DNA from: GCA-001735895 sp964488685
Lineage (GTDB): Bacteria; Pseudomonadota; Gammaproteobacteria; GCA-001735895
Length of the DNA: 64,000 nucleotides
Direction of reading: 5' to 3'
Assembly: GCA_964488685.1 (NCBI GenBank)
Contig: CAZAVY010000001.1
Coordinates: 1 to 64,000, forward strand
In this document: in pieces, positions 6,875 through 14,436 of the stretch
Numbering within the stretch: the stretch's first letter is position 1
Layout: every line of letters begins with the position of its first letter
Program-made: the position numbers and the translations under genes
Notes under the pieces: generated by a model
What the model was told of the DNA's origin: nothing
The model's input: only the letters and a program-made list of their open reading frames with translations
The model's database searches: none

Positions 6875-8692
6875 CTATTTCAGGTTTTCTTCTGTATAGA
6901 GCAATAATTCGATCATACGCTCCAGAAGTTGTTCGGAAGAGTAGCCGGGGAAATTTTTGTAAACCAGTTCCTTGGCAAACAGGCGACAGATATAACGCAG
7001 CTTCAGGGCCCTGGTCTTCGATGCATAGACAAAATCCCGGTGCCCGTTATTGATCACGATGACATTTTGATCGAGTTCATATCGGGAACGCCATAGGTCA
7101 CCGGGCGCCCTTTTGAAGGTATATCCGGGCAGTCCCTGGCGGTTCGCAGAGGATGCTTTCATTTCCGGCAGCAATGAATCCGTGACCGTGATAATGGCTT
7201 CACCTTCGCAGGCAATTTCACCTTGCCTCACCCGCACCTGGATGCGGATGAGCCCGGGCTGCGCGGACGCGGTGAAGGTCGCGATCTCCGAATCCGGATC
7301 CTCAAGCCTCCCTTCACCTTCGATTATCTCCCAATGGAAGCGCAGATCGTGTTCCACGGCATGCCTGGCGCGGTCGCGGGCGATGGCGCGGTAAGTCCTC
7401 GATTGCTCCACCGGCAGTACGCTCGATGCCGGCGAGACGCGCACATTAAATAGTGGTCCGGCATACTCGAAGAATCGTTTCTGCGGTTGTTCCGGTTCTA
7501 ACGCCTCTTCCTCTTGGGTTTGGGAGGCTGGATCAGTGATCAACAAGGAATCCACCTCCGATGCGGGACGATTCCCGCGACCCTCACCTCGTTTTTTGAT
7601 ATCGAACCAGTCATACTCTTCCACCGGTAACGCCAGCAGCGCCTCTTTGAACGCCTTTTGTATGGTGCGTAAAATTTTGTGGCTGGCGCGCTCCTCCTCG
7701 GCTCGACGCTGCTCGTCGATAATGGTTATCAGGGTCTTTTCCACCCCGCTCAGCGCATTCCGAAAGGTATCGAATAATGCATCGTGAATTACCCCGCTGC
7801 GGGTACCGGGCGTCAAGTTCAAAAACGGTGCATCGACTATGCCTTCGAGATGCCCTCCTATCCAGGGTTCATGTTGGAAACTGTCGAGTTCGGCAAGATT
7901 GGATATCACTCGCGTACCGGCACGGTAGAGGCCTATGCGGCTGGAGCTATCGGGCTCGGCCAGGTAAAGTTCCAGCCTGATTTCTCCTTGTGGAGACACC
8001 ACCGCGGGCAATTGCTGTAATAACCTGCCATTGAACTGACGCGGTTCCACGCTGTACTCCTTGCGGGCATGGCGATCGACAACCCGGATATTGACACCCG
8101 ACTGCCGGATCCGGTCACGCAACTCGGATGCCAGGTACCATTGGATCTTTTCACCGCTGAGTTGCCGTAGTCCGGTCAGCAACGGACCGACCCTCAACTC
8201 GGTTCCACACGCGGGAAACAAAGTCCTCCGCTGCGTCACAAAATAACCGGGGTCGCCCTTTTTCATCCGCATCTGATAGGTTGTCCCGTCGGTGCTCGCG
8301 GTAGTCATGGTGAGCTCTTCTCCGACGGTCCAGAAACTGAGCAGTCCAATACCGAATTCACCCTGAATTCCCCGCGCGCCATCGATTTTCAGTTGTCGCT
8401 TGATCGAATCGCAGATATGCGTCGCCACATACCTGAAGTTCGGCACACCATCTTCGTTTTTGGGAATACCATCACCGTCATCCATGATCCGCAGGTAATG
8501 CTCACCGCGTTCCCGGCCGCGCGTGATGGTGATATTCCGGGCGCGTGCGTCAATACTGTTTTCGACAAACTCAGCAACTGCTTTGAGTGGGTTCGACTGC
8601 GATAGTGCGATGATCGTAATTGCGTTCCAGTCATTGCCAATACGCAATTTTCCCGATTGGGCTTTCTGTTTTTTTCTGCTAGCAGCATTCAC
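6875..8692 (-). CDS. GHKL-type (HSP90/MutL-like) ATPase with Ig-like C-terminal region
   Basis: Residues 20-220 carry the GHKL ATP-binding fold: the N-box EFVENSIDA (41-49), the G1 box DDGDGI (71-76) and the G2 box GEFGIGLLSF (111-120). The middle part (about 220-340) could be the second domain of this superfamily. Residues of about 410-505 look like an immunoglobulin-like beta-sandwich (HWEIIEGEGRLEDPDSEIATF followed by alternating strands). The last 80 residues are helical. The protein is 605 residues, cytoplasmic and lacks any histidine-kinase phosphoacceptor motif, so it is more likely a conformational ATPase than a sensor. It is next to alr on the same strand (24-base gap). The function is unknown to me. 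Confidence 0.75.
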   Translation of the reverse strand: MNAASRKKQKAQSGKLRIGNDWNAITIIALSQSNPLKAVAEFVENSIDARARNITITRGRERGEHYLRIMDDGDGIPKNEDGVPNFRYVATHICDSIKRQLKIDGARGIQGEFGIGLLSFWTVGEELTMTTASTDGTTYQMRMKKGDPGYFVTQRRTLFPACGTELRVGPLLTGLRQLSGEKIQWYLASELRDRIRQSGVNIRVVDRHARKEYSVEPRQFNGRLLQQLPAVVSPQGEIRLELYLAEPDSSSRIGLYRAGTRVISNLAELDSFQHEPWIGGHLEGIVDAPFLNLTPGTRSGVIHDALFDTFRNALSGVEKTLITIIDEQRRAEEERASHKILRTIQKAFKEALLALPVEEYDWFDIKKRGEGRGNRPASEVDSLLITDPASQTQEEEALEPEQPQKRFFEYAGPLFNVRVSPASSVLPVEQSRTYRAIARDRARHAVEHDLRFHWEIIEGEGRLEDPDSEIATFTASAQPGLIRIQVRVRQGEIACEGEAIITVTDSLLPEMKASSANRQGLPGYTFKRAPGDLWRSRYELDQNVIVINNGHRDFVYASKTRALKLRYICRLFAKELVYKNFPGYSSEQLLERMIELLLYTEENLK

Positions 8693-8716
8693 TATTGACG
8701 AGCACCTTGTTGCCGG

Positions 8717-9805
8717 TTAATTTTTGTATTCCCGCCTGGCATGCGCTCCGACATTACACAGGATTTCATAGGCGATGGTCTGCGACCATTGCGCGACATC
8801 GTTGACATCGGGCGATGCGCCAAACAGGGTGACTTCATCGTTAACCCGGGCCTCTAGCAGATGACTGACATCGACCGTAATCATGTCCATCGAAACCCGG
8901 CCGACGATATCACAGCGCTTGCCACGGATTTCAACTTGCGCGGTATCGATCTTGTGCCTCGGATATCCATCCGCGTACCCGGCTGCAACCACCGCAATAA
9001 CCATATCCTGCGGACAGGTATAAGTATTAGCATAACCGATCAGGTTCCCCTTGGCATGAGGATTGACGGCAAGTATCGACGATTTCATCACCATCACCGG
9101 GCTCAATTGTCGCTGCGCGGTTTGGTGATCCGACAGCGGATCGACGCCATACAACGCGATCCCGGCTCGTACCCACCGGTGATGTGTTTGCGGCCAACCC
9201 AGGATGCCGGCGGAATTGGCAATGCTCCATTCATATTCATTCAGCCCCAGGGCTTTAATGCTGTCGATCTGGCTTTCGGTAAAGGAATTGTCGATATTGT
9301 CCGCACTCGCAAGATGGGTCATCAAACGCAGGCTACCGAGGCTATCCAGGCTGGCCAGAAAGTTCATTATTTCACGGGTTTTGCTGGGTGCAAACCCGAG
9401 TCTACCCATTCCCGAGTCGACTTTCAGCCAGGCTTCGAGGTTTTTGAGGTCACGCTGATCACCTAAACTATCGAGGTGAAACTGATGATGCAGCACCGGA
9501 TCGAGTTCACAGTCGATACAGATTTGTAATTCAGCGGTATTGATATAGCCCCCCAGGACGAGAATTTTCCGGGTGATTCCCGCTTCGCGTAACGCGACCG
9601 CTTCGCCGACCGCAGCTACCGCAAATGCATCGGCGTCTGCCAGCGCATTGGCTACTTCCAATGCGCCGTGTCCATAAGCATCGGCCTTAATCACGGCGAT
9701 CAGGCGGTTGCCGCCTGCTGCCGCCTTGAGATAGTGATAATTGTGTCTTAACGCTTCGAGGTCGATGATTACGCGTGAATGCCGGTTGTTACCATGGCTA
9801 TTCAA
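8717..9805 (-). CDS. alr: Alanine racemase
   Basis: This PLP-dependent fold-type III enzyme interconverts L- and D-alanine for peptidoglycan synthesis. The PLP lysine lies in VIKADAYGHG near the N-terminus, and the IGYANTY block carries the active-site tyrosine of the C-terminal domain; VSMDMITVDV is another family block. I place the start at a TTG (9805-9803) because a perfect GGAGG (9811-9815) sits five bases upstream. A longer TTG-initiated frame from 9832 lacks this signal. The start overlaps the dnaB stop (9798-9800), so the two are translationally coupled, as dnaB-alr neighbours are in many gammaproteobacteria. The product is 362 residues, normal for the family. Confidence 0.95.
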   Translation of the reverse strand: MNSHGNNRHSRVIIDLEALRHNYHYLKAAAGGNRLIAVIKADAYGHGALEVANALADADAFAVAAVGEAVALREAGITRKILVLGGYINTAELQICIDCELDPVLHHQFHLDSLGDQRDLKNLEAWLKVDSGMGRLGFAPSKTREIMNFLASLDSLGSLRLMTHLASADNIDNSFTESQIDSIKALGLNEYEWSIANSAGILGWPQTHHRWVRAGIALYGVDPLSDHQTAQRQLSPVMVMKSSILAVNPHAKGNLIGYANTYTCPQDMVIAVVAAGYADGYPRHKIDTAQVEIRGKRCDIVGRVSMDMITVDVSHLLEARVNDEVTLFGASPDVNDVAQWSQTIAYEILCNVGAHARREYKN

Positions 9806-11190
9806 ACTCGCCTCCGTACTGATCGAAAGCAAGGTTCTCGAAGCGCGTGTACTGCCCCAGAAACGCGAGTTTCACCATGCCTATGGGTCCGTTACGTTGT
9901 TTGCGAATCAGCAATTCAGCAACCCCTTTATCGGCACTATCCTGGTGGTAAACTTCATCACGATAAATAAACAAAATGACGTCGGCATCCTGCTCGATAC
10001 TGCCGGATTCACGCAAATCAGACATTACCGGACGTTTGTCCGGGCGTTGTTCGACGCTTCGATTCAATTGCGATAGCGCCACCACCGGTACCTCCAGTTC
10101 TTTCGCCAGGGCTTTTAGCGAACGCGATATTTCTGAAATCTCGGTCGCCCTGTTCTCGGTAGAACCCGCTACCTGCATTAACTGCAGGTAGTCGACGATC
10201 ACCAAATCGAGCCCGTGTTCACGCTTCAGGCGCCGCGTGCGGGCGCGCAACTCGATTGGTGTCAACGCAGGGGTATCGTCGATAAAAAGCTTTGCCTTTG
10301 AGAGCATATTGACCGAGGAAATCAGGCGCGGCCAGTCGTGGTCGTCGAGCCGGCCGGTGCGTAAACTATGTGAATCGATGCGTCCAAGAGAAGACATCAT
10401 TCGCAATGCCAGCTGTTCACCCGGCATCTCCATGCTGAACACAGCGACCGATCGCTCATTATTCAGGGCCGCATTTTCAGCGATGTTCATGGCAAAGCTG
10501 GTCTTGCCCATCGACGGTCGACCGGCAACGATGATCAGGTCAGACTTTTGCAGCCCGGATGTTTTTTCGTCGAACAGGTTAAAGCCGGTCGCGATTCCGG
10601 TTATCGCTTCCTTGTTGCGATACATTTCCTCTACTCGCTTTACCGCGCGCGCCAGCAAGTCATTAATGGCTTCGAAACCCTGGCGACTTCCAGCGCTTTG
10701 CTCGGCAATCATAAACACCTTGCGTTCTGCCTCATCCAGCAGATCCTTGCTCGGGCGTCCGTCTGCATTGTAGGCACTGGCTGAAATTTCGTTACCGATC
10801 TGGATCAGGCTGCGCAGTATCGAGTATTCGCGCACAATGTCCGCATAGGCCTTGACGTTAACTGCGGTTGGGGTGTCGTTAGCGAGAATACTGAGGTAGG
10901 CCAGTCCACCGATCGATTCGAGTTCACTTCTGGATGCGAGCCATTCCGACACGGTTACCACGTCATAGGGTTTGTCATCGCCCACCAGCGCCTGGATCGC
11001 CCTGAAAATCAGGCTGTGATCGTGGCGGTAAAAGTCCTGCTCATTGACGAGATCGGCGATATCATCCCAGGATCGGTTAACCAGCATCAAACCCAATTAC
11101 CGACTGTTCCGCCTCCATCGAATGTGGCGGTAGCTTCAGGTCATCGACGCGCTGGCTCAGCTCCGCCACACGAGAGGAAATTTCAGACAT
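9798..11190 (-). CDS. dnaB: Replicative DNA helicase, frameshifted near the N-terminus
   Basis: DnaB unwinds DNA at the replication fork. The main frame (9798-11096, 432 codons) has the N-terminal domain, Walker A (AGRPSMGKTSFAMN) and Walker B/H3 region (LVIVDYLQLM). The normal N-terminus lies in another frame: ATG at 11190-11188 reads MSEISSRVAELSQRVDDLK, then PPHSMEAEQSVIG, and stops soon after. The family reads VIGGLML here. The DNA shows GGG where GGGGG would restore the frame, so two G appear to be missing at 11091-11094. Without correction, translation could only begin at the TTG at 11096, losing about 33 residues. A sequencing or assembly error is quite possible because the gene is essential. 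Confidence 0.9.
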
Positions 11191-11255
11191 GATGTGAGTA
11201 AAGGGTGTTCAACATGGAGCGCTAATGATAAACCTTTTTAGCAGCGGCAGAAATG

Positions 11256-11284
11256 AAAAAGGCTGCAAATCCTGCAGCCTTTTA
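11256..11284 (-). terminator. Terminator downstream of rplI
   Basis: GGCTGCA (11261-11267) pairs with TGCAGCC (11273-11279) across a five-base loop. On the minus strand the stem is followed by a T-run (the plus-strand AAAAA before 11261). A T-run also follows on the plus strand, so it may work in both directions. It separates rplI from dnaB. Confidence 0.75.
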
Positions 11285-11313
11285 TAACAATAAATCCCGG
11301 TACCCGGGCGTAA

Positions 11314-11766
11314 CTATTCTTCGCCGACAATGCTGATGGTTACCTGGGTATCAATATCGGTGTGTAAATGGATATCCACAATATGTTCGCCAGTGACACG
11401 CAGTGCGCCTTCGGGCATGCGAATTTCACTTTTTTCCACAGTTTGACCCAGGGCTGCAATCGCATCACAAACATCTGCCACCCCGACTGAGCCAAACAGT
11501 TTGCCCTCAGAGCCGACTTTCGCGACTACTGCAACAAGCCCGATGGACTCGATCGCCGCCTTTCGTGCTTCAGCAGCCGTCCTGGCTTCAACAGCGGCTT
11601 TTTCTAACCCCGCTCGACGCGCTTCGAATTCTGCCAGGTTTTCAGCAGTTGCAATTTTAGCCTTGCCATGAGGCACCAGGTAATTACGTGCAAAACCGGA
11701 TTTGACGCTGACTTTATCGCCCACCGAACCCAGATTCTCGATACTTTCCAAAAGGATGACTTCCAT
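11314..11766 (-). CDS. rplI: 50S ribosomal protein L9
   Basis: L9 binds 23S rRNA through its N-terminal domain and reaches out with a long helix to a C-terminal domain. The sequence begins MEVILLESIENLGSVGDKV and keeps the GFARNYLVPHGKA signature at about residues 23-35. The C-terminal domain ends VTISIVGEE. A frame open upstream adds six residues, but the family start MEVILLE at 11766 is preceded by AGAGGTAG, so I choose it (150 residues). It follows the DUF2232 gene by 38 bases in the rpsF-rpsR-DUF2232-rplI operon. Confidence 0.97.
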   Translation of the reverse strand: MEVILLESIENLGSVGDKVSVKSGFARNYLVPHGKAKIATAENLAEFEARRAGLEKAAVEARTAAEARKAAIESIGLVAVVAKVGSEGKLFGSVGVADVCDAIAALGQTVEKSEIRMPEGALRVTGEHIVDIHLHTDIDTQVTISIVGEE

Positions 11767-11804
11767 CGGACTACCTCTTATCAATTTTCATTTTCATCAT
11801 TTGA

Positions 11805-12731
11805 TTAGCCCGTTTTTTTTCTGAAAACCAACCAGTTATCAATTACCCCGGTAATCGCAGTCAAGGCCACGACCTGGGGAAAAACCAGCAACAGCGTGTA
11901 AAACAAACCCAGTAACAAGCGCACTCGCGGGCTAGACACCAGCTTGCAGTGAATTACCGCCAGACCCTGAAACATAAACGCAATCACCAGCAAAAAAACC
12001 AGGCTATTCAACCAGGTCTGGGGCGCAGCAAAACTCAACAACGCCAACGACAAAGCTACCACTGCAGCAGGTTTGCCAAGGGTCAGGGCACGAAACTCGT
12101 CACCAAAACCCTTCGATTCAGCGAGACTCGACTGCATCCACCTTGCGATCAGCACGATCAACATCAAAATCAGGTAGGCCATGGCAACAATCGCTAACAC
12201 GAACAGTCGAGCTAGCTGGATATTCCTTTCGACAAGGCTGGCTTCCAATTCACCTACCTGCCCCATGCCCTGTACCGCCTGCGAGATCATTTCCGCTTCC
12301 AGCGTACCCCAGATTAGGTATTGAGCAACAATTCCGACTGCCCCCAACAACACGCCAAGCAACATTGTCACTGCCAATGATTTACTGACACGCAGTACCT
12401 GTGTCAGCAAAATAATCGGTAACCACTGAACCAGTCCGGTCCACAATCCCAGCTCGGGCGCTTCGATTAAAATCCAGGCGGCCAAGCTGATACCCAGCAT
12501 CGATACGACTATCACCTTTAGCCCTGATACCGACCCCTGGGTCAAAATAATCAACCCCACCAGCGTGCATGACAGCAACATGCAGAGCGACGCCACAACC
12601 ACCCCGAACACCGCATTCAGTTCCATTTGCGGAATCAGCACCGAGAGCATCGCGAGCAGACCAACGACCGCCGCTGCCTGGTAGGGTCCCTTAAGGGTAA
12701 ATCTTGCCAGTGCCAACATCGTGATACTCAC
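11805..12731 (-). CDS. DUF2232 integral membrane protein
   Basis: This 308-residue protein is almost entirely hydrophobic, with about eight predicted membrane segments from residue 15 to 300 and a positively charged end (VFRKKTG). The position between rpsR and rplI is where DUF2232 proteins (YybS-like) sit in many gammaproteobacteria, and the composition agrees. Its function is not established. It may be an energy-coupling or transporter-like membrane component, which is a guess. The start ATG at 12731 lies just before the palindromic repeat at 12737-12790. Confidence 0.75.
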   Translation of the reverse strand: MSITMLALARFTLKGPYQAAAVVGLLAMLSVLIPQMELNAVFGVVVASLCMLLSCTLVGLIILTQGSVSGLKVIVVSMLGISLAAWILIEAPELGLWTGLVQWLPIILLTQVLRVSKSLAVTMLLGVLLGAVGIVAQYLIWGTLEAEMISQAVQGMGQVGELEASLVERNIQLARLFVLAIVAMAYLILMLIVLIARWMQSSLAESKGFGDEFRALTLGKPAAVVALSLALLSFAAPQTWLNSLVFLLVIAFMFQGLAVIHCKLVSSPRVRLLLGLFYTLLLVFPQVVALTAITGVIDNWLVFRKKTG

Positions 12732-12736
12732 CCACT

Positions 12737-12790
12737 AACCCGCATTTCTCACCACCGTCTCGCTACGAACGGTGGTGAGAAATGCGGGCT
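12737..12790. repeat. Short palindromic repeat, family member 1 (AGCCCGCATTT type)
   Basis: Arms CCCGCATTTCTCACCACCGT (12739-12758) and its exact reverse complement (12769-12788) flank a 10-base loop. Its right half, reverse-complemented, matches the left arm of the larger element at 28777-28955 over about 36 bases with only two differences. It lies between rpsR and the DUF2232 gene and lacks a T-run. Confidence 0.9.
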
Positions 12791-12810
12791 GGTATGCTGA
12801 AACAGCACCT

Positions 12811-13044
12811 CTATCTCAGCTTGTGCTGATCGGTGTAAGGCAGCAAGGAAAGAAACCGGGCACGCTTGATCGCAGTCGCCAGTTGACGTTGATACCTCGC
12901 CTTGGTGCCGGTAACACGACTGGGTACGATCTTGCCGGTTTCGGTAATGTACTCTTTCAGGGTCTCCAGATCTTTGTAATCGATCTGCTCGATTCCTTCC
13001 GCGGTAAACTTGCAGAATCGCTTGCGTCGGAAATAACGTGACAT
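12811..13044 (-). CDS. rpsR: 30S ribosomal protein S18
   Basis: At 77 residues this is a typical S18, starting MSRYFRRKRFCKFTAEG and containing IDYKDLETLKEYITETGKI and the RVTGTKARYQRQLATAIKRA region that contacts 16S rRNA and S6. It begins two bases after the rpsF stop, indicating tight co-translation of the S6:S18 pair. The priB gene that separates the two in enteric bacteria is absent. Confidence 0.98.
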   Translation of the reverse strand: MSRYFRRKRFCKFTAEGIEQIDYKDLETLKEYITETGKIVPSRVTGTKARYQRQLATAIKRARFLSLLPYTDQHKLR

Positions 13045-13046
13045 AA

Positions 13047-13553
13047 TTACTTTACCCCTTCTTCAATTACGGCCTTTTTTGTTTCAGTGGAATTGTCGGA
13101 CTCAGCCGTAACATCGGCATCGCCTTCAGTTTTCGCAGCGACTTCAAGTTTTACTTTTTCTTCAGAGCCACTCGCGGATTCATCGCTGGCGGTAGCTGGT
13201 CGACGGCCATTTGCTTTAGCCGATTCTTCACGTTCAACTTCCGCCATCATCGCTGATTTTTCGGTGTTCGCGGTTTTACAGCCAAGGGTGAGGTGACGCA
13301 AAACCGCATCATTAAAGCGAAATGCCGACTCGATCTCATCCAGCACTTCCTGGCTGCATTCAATGTTCATCAACACATAATGCGCCTTGTGAATTTTCTT
13401 GATTGGAAACTCAAGTTGACGGCGACCCCAATCCTCTTCGCGGTGCACGGCACCCCCTGAATTGGTAATCATATTGCGATAGCGCTCGACCATTGCCGGC
13501 ACCTGCTCACTCTGGTCAGGGTGGACCAGAAACACAATTTCGTAATGTCTCAT
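13047..13553 (-). CDS. rpsF: 30S ribosomal protein S6 with long C-terminal extension
   Basis: Residues 1-100 form the S6 ferredoxin-like fold: MRHYEIVFLVHPDQSEQVP, the GGAVHREEDWGRRQLEFPIKK-type block and HYVLMNIE. The family is usually 95-135 residues. This one has 168, with a tail after about residue 105 that is rich in alanine, glutamate, serine and lysine and looks disordered. In some bacteria the S6 tail is a substrate for glutamate ligation; no ligase is seen here. It is the first gene of the rpsF-rpsR-DUF2232-rplI operon. The ribosome-binding site is AGGGAG, seven bases before the ATG. Confidence 0.96.
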   Translation of the reverse strand: MRHYEIVFLVHPDQSEQVPAMVERYRNMITNSGGAVHREEDWGRRQLEFPIKKIHKAHYVLMNIECSQEVLDEIESAFRFNDAVLRHLTLGCKTANTEKSAMMAEVEREESAKANGRRPATASDESASGSEEKVKLEVAAKTEGDADVTAESDNSTETKKAVIEEGVK

Positions 13554-13704
13554 TTTTTCTCCCTATGGGATGATGCCCCCAGGGCAGGCCCGTGGAGCAA
13601 GGAGTAATTCGGTTGACTAGGCGTCAAAGAGCGCGGATTGTACTCGACACCCAGCCTCGCTGCAAGCGGGTCTCGCTGCCGGGTAATCCTGGAATTACGC
13701 AGTT
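13554..13704 (-). promoter_or_regulatory. rpsF leader with possible S6:S18 autoregulatory hairpin
   Basis: Upstream of rpsF, a CCCT that follows GGGCCTG on the minus strand can pair with the AGGG of the rpsF ribosome-binding site. This arrangement could allow the S6:S18 complex to repress translation, a mechanism known for rpsF leaders. I cannot match the full consensus by eye, so this is only a candidate. Confidence 0.25.
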
Positions 13705-14436
13705 TTAATTCATTCGCGAACGCAGGATTTCGTAGAGACAGACGCCAGTTGCAACCGATACATTGAGACTTTCGACCTGACCCAGCATCGGTATTTTTAC
13801 CAGGTGATCACAGGACTCCATCGTCAATCGCCGCAAACCCGAACCCTCAGCCCCCATCACCAGGGCGACGGGGCCGGTATAGGCATGATCATACAGGCTA
13901 TCGTCGGCCATATCGCAGGTACCAAAAATCCAGACACCCGCCCGTTTCAGATCTTTCAGGCTGCGCGCTATATTGGTAACTTCGATGACGGGCACCGATT
14001 CGGCGCCGCCGGCGGCAACTTTACGCACGGTTGCATTTACCTTGACTGCCCGATCCCGAGGAATAATTATCGCATCGACGCCGCAGGCATCGGCGCTGCG
14101 TAAACAGGCTCCCAGGTTATGTGGATCCTGGACGCCGTCCAGAACCAGCAGTATCGAGGTTTGCCCGATTGTCTTGAGGCAGTGTTGAAAATCCATGATC
14201 GCTGCCGGCCCGTAGGTTTGCAGCAGGCAACCCTGGTGTTTTTCGGTACCGCTTAGTTGCGCCAATCGGGCGCGATTTTCGACGCGCAACCTGACCCCTG
14301 CAGCGCGGGCCTGATCCATCAATTTCAACAGACGGGCATTGGGCCGTTGCACACAAATCAGCTCGATACATTGAGACGGCGACAATTGCAGTCGACGCAT
14401 AACGGCATGAATACCGTAGGTAAAATTCTCACTCAT
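13705..14436 (-). CDS. rlmB: 23S rRNA (guanosine-2'-O)-methyltransferase RlmB
   Basis: RlmB is a SPOUT-class enzyme that methylates G2251 of 23S rRNA. The N-terminal substrate-binding domain starts TYGIHAVMRRLQLSP. The C-terminal knot shows the three SpoU motifs: LDGVQDPHNLGACLRSADA, GPVALVMGAEGSGLRRLT and SLNVSVATGVCLYEILR. Length (243) is normal. The start overlaps the rnr stop by four bases, so the pair is co-translated as in the enteric rnr-rlmB arrangement. Confidence 0.96.
   Translation of the reverse strand: MSENFTYGIHAVMRRLQLSPSQCIELICVQRPNARLLKLMDQARAAGVRLRVENRARLAQLSGTEKHQGCLLQTYGPAAIMDFQHCLKTIGQTSILLVLDGVQDPHNLGACLRSADACGVDAIIIPRDRAVKVNATVRKVAAGGAESVPVIEVTNIARSLKDLKRAGVWIFGTCDMADDSLYDHAYTGPVALVMGAEGSGLRRLTMESCDHLVKIPMLGQVESLNVSVATGVCLYEILRSRMN

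Noticed and set aside
6416..6907. Long frame running through the palindrome and the tRNA-Arg gene
   Set aside because: It reads through a tRNA on the opposite strand and has no start signal.
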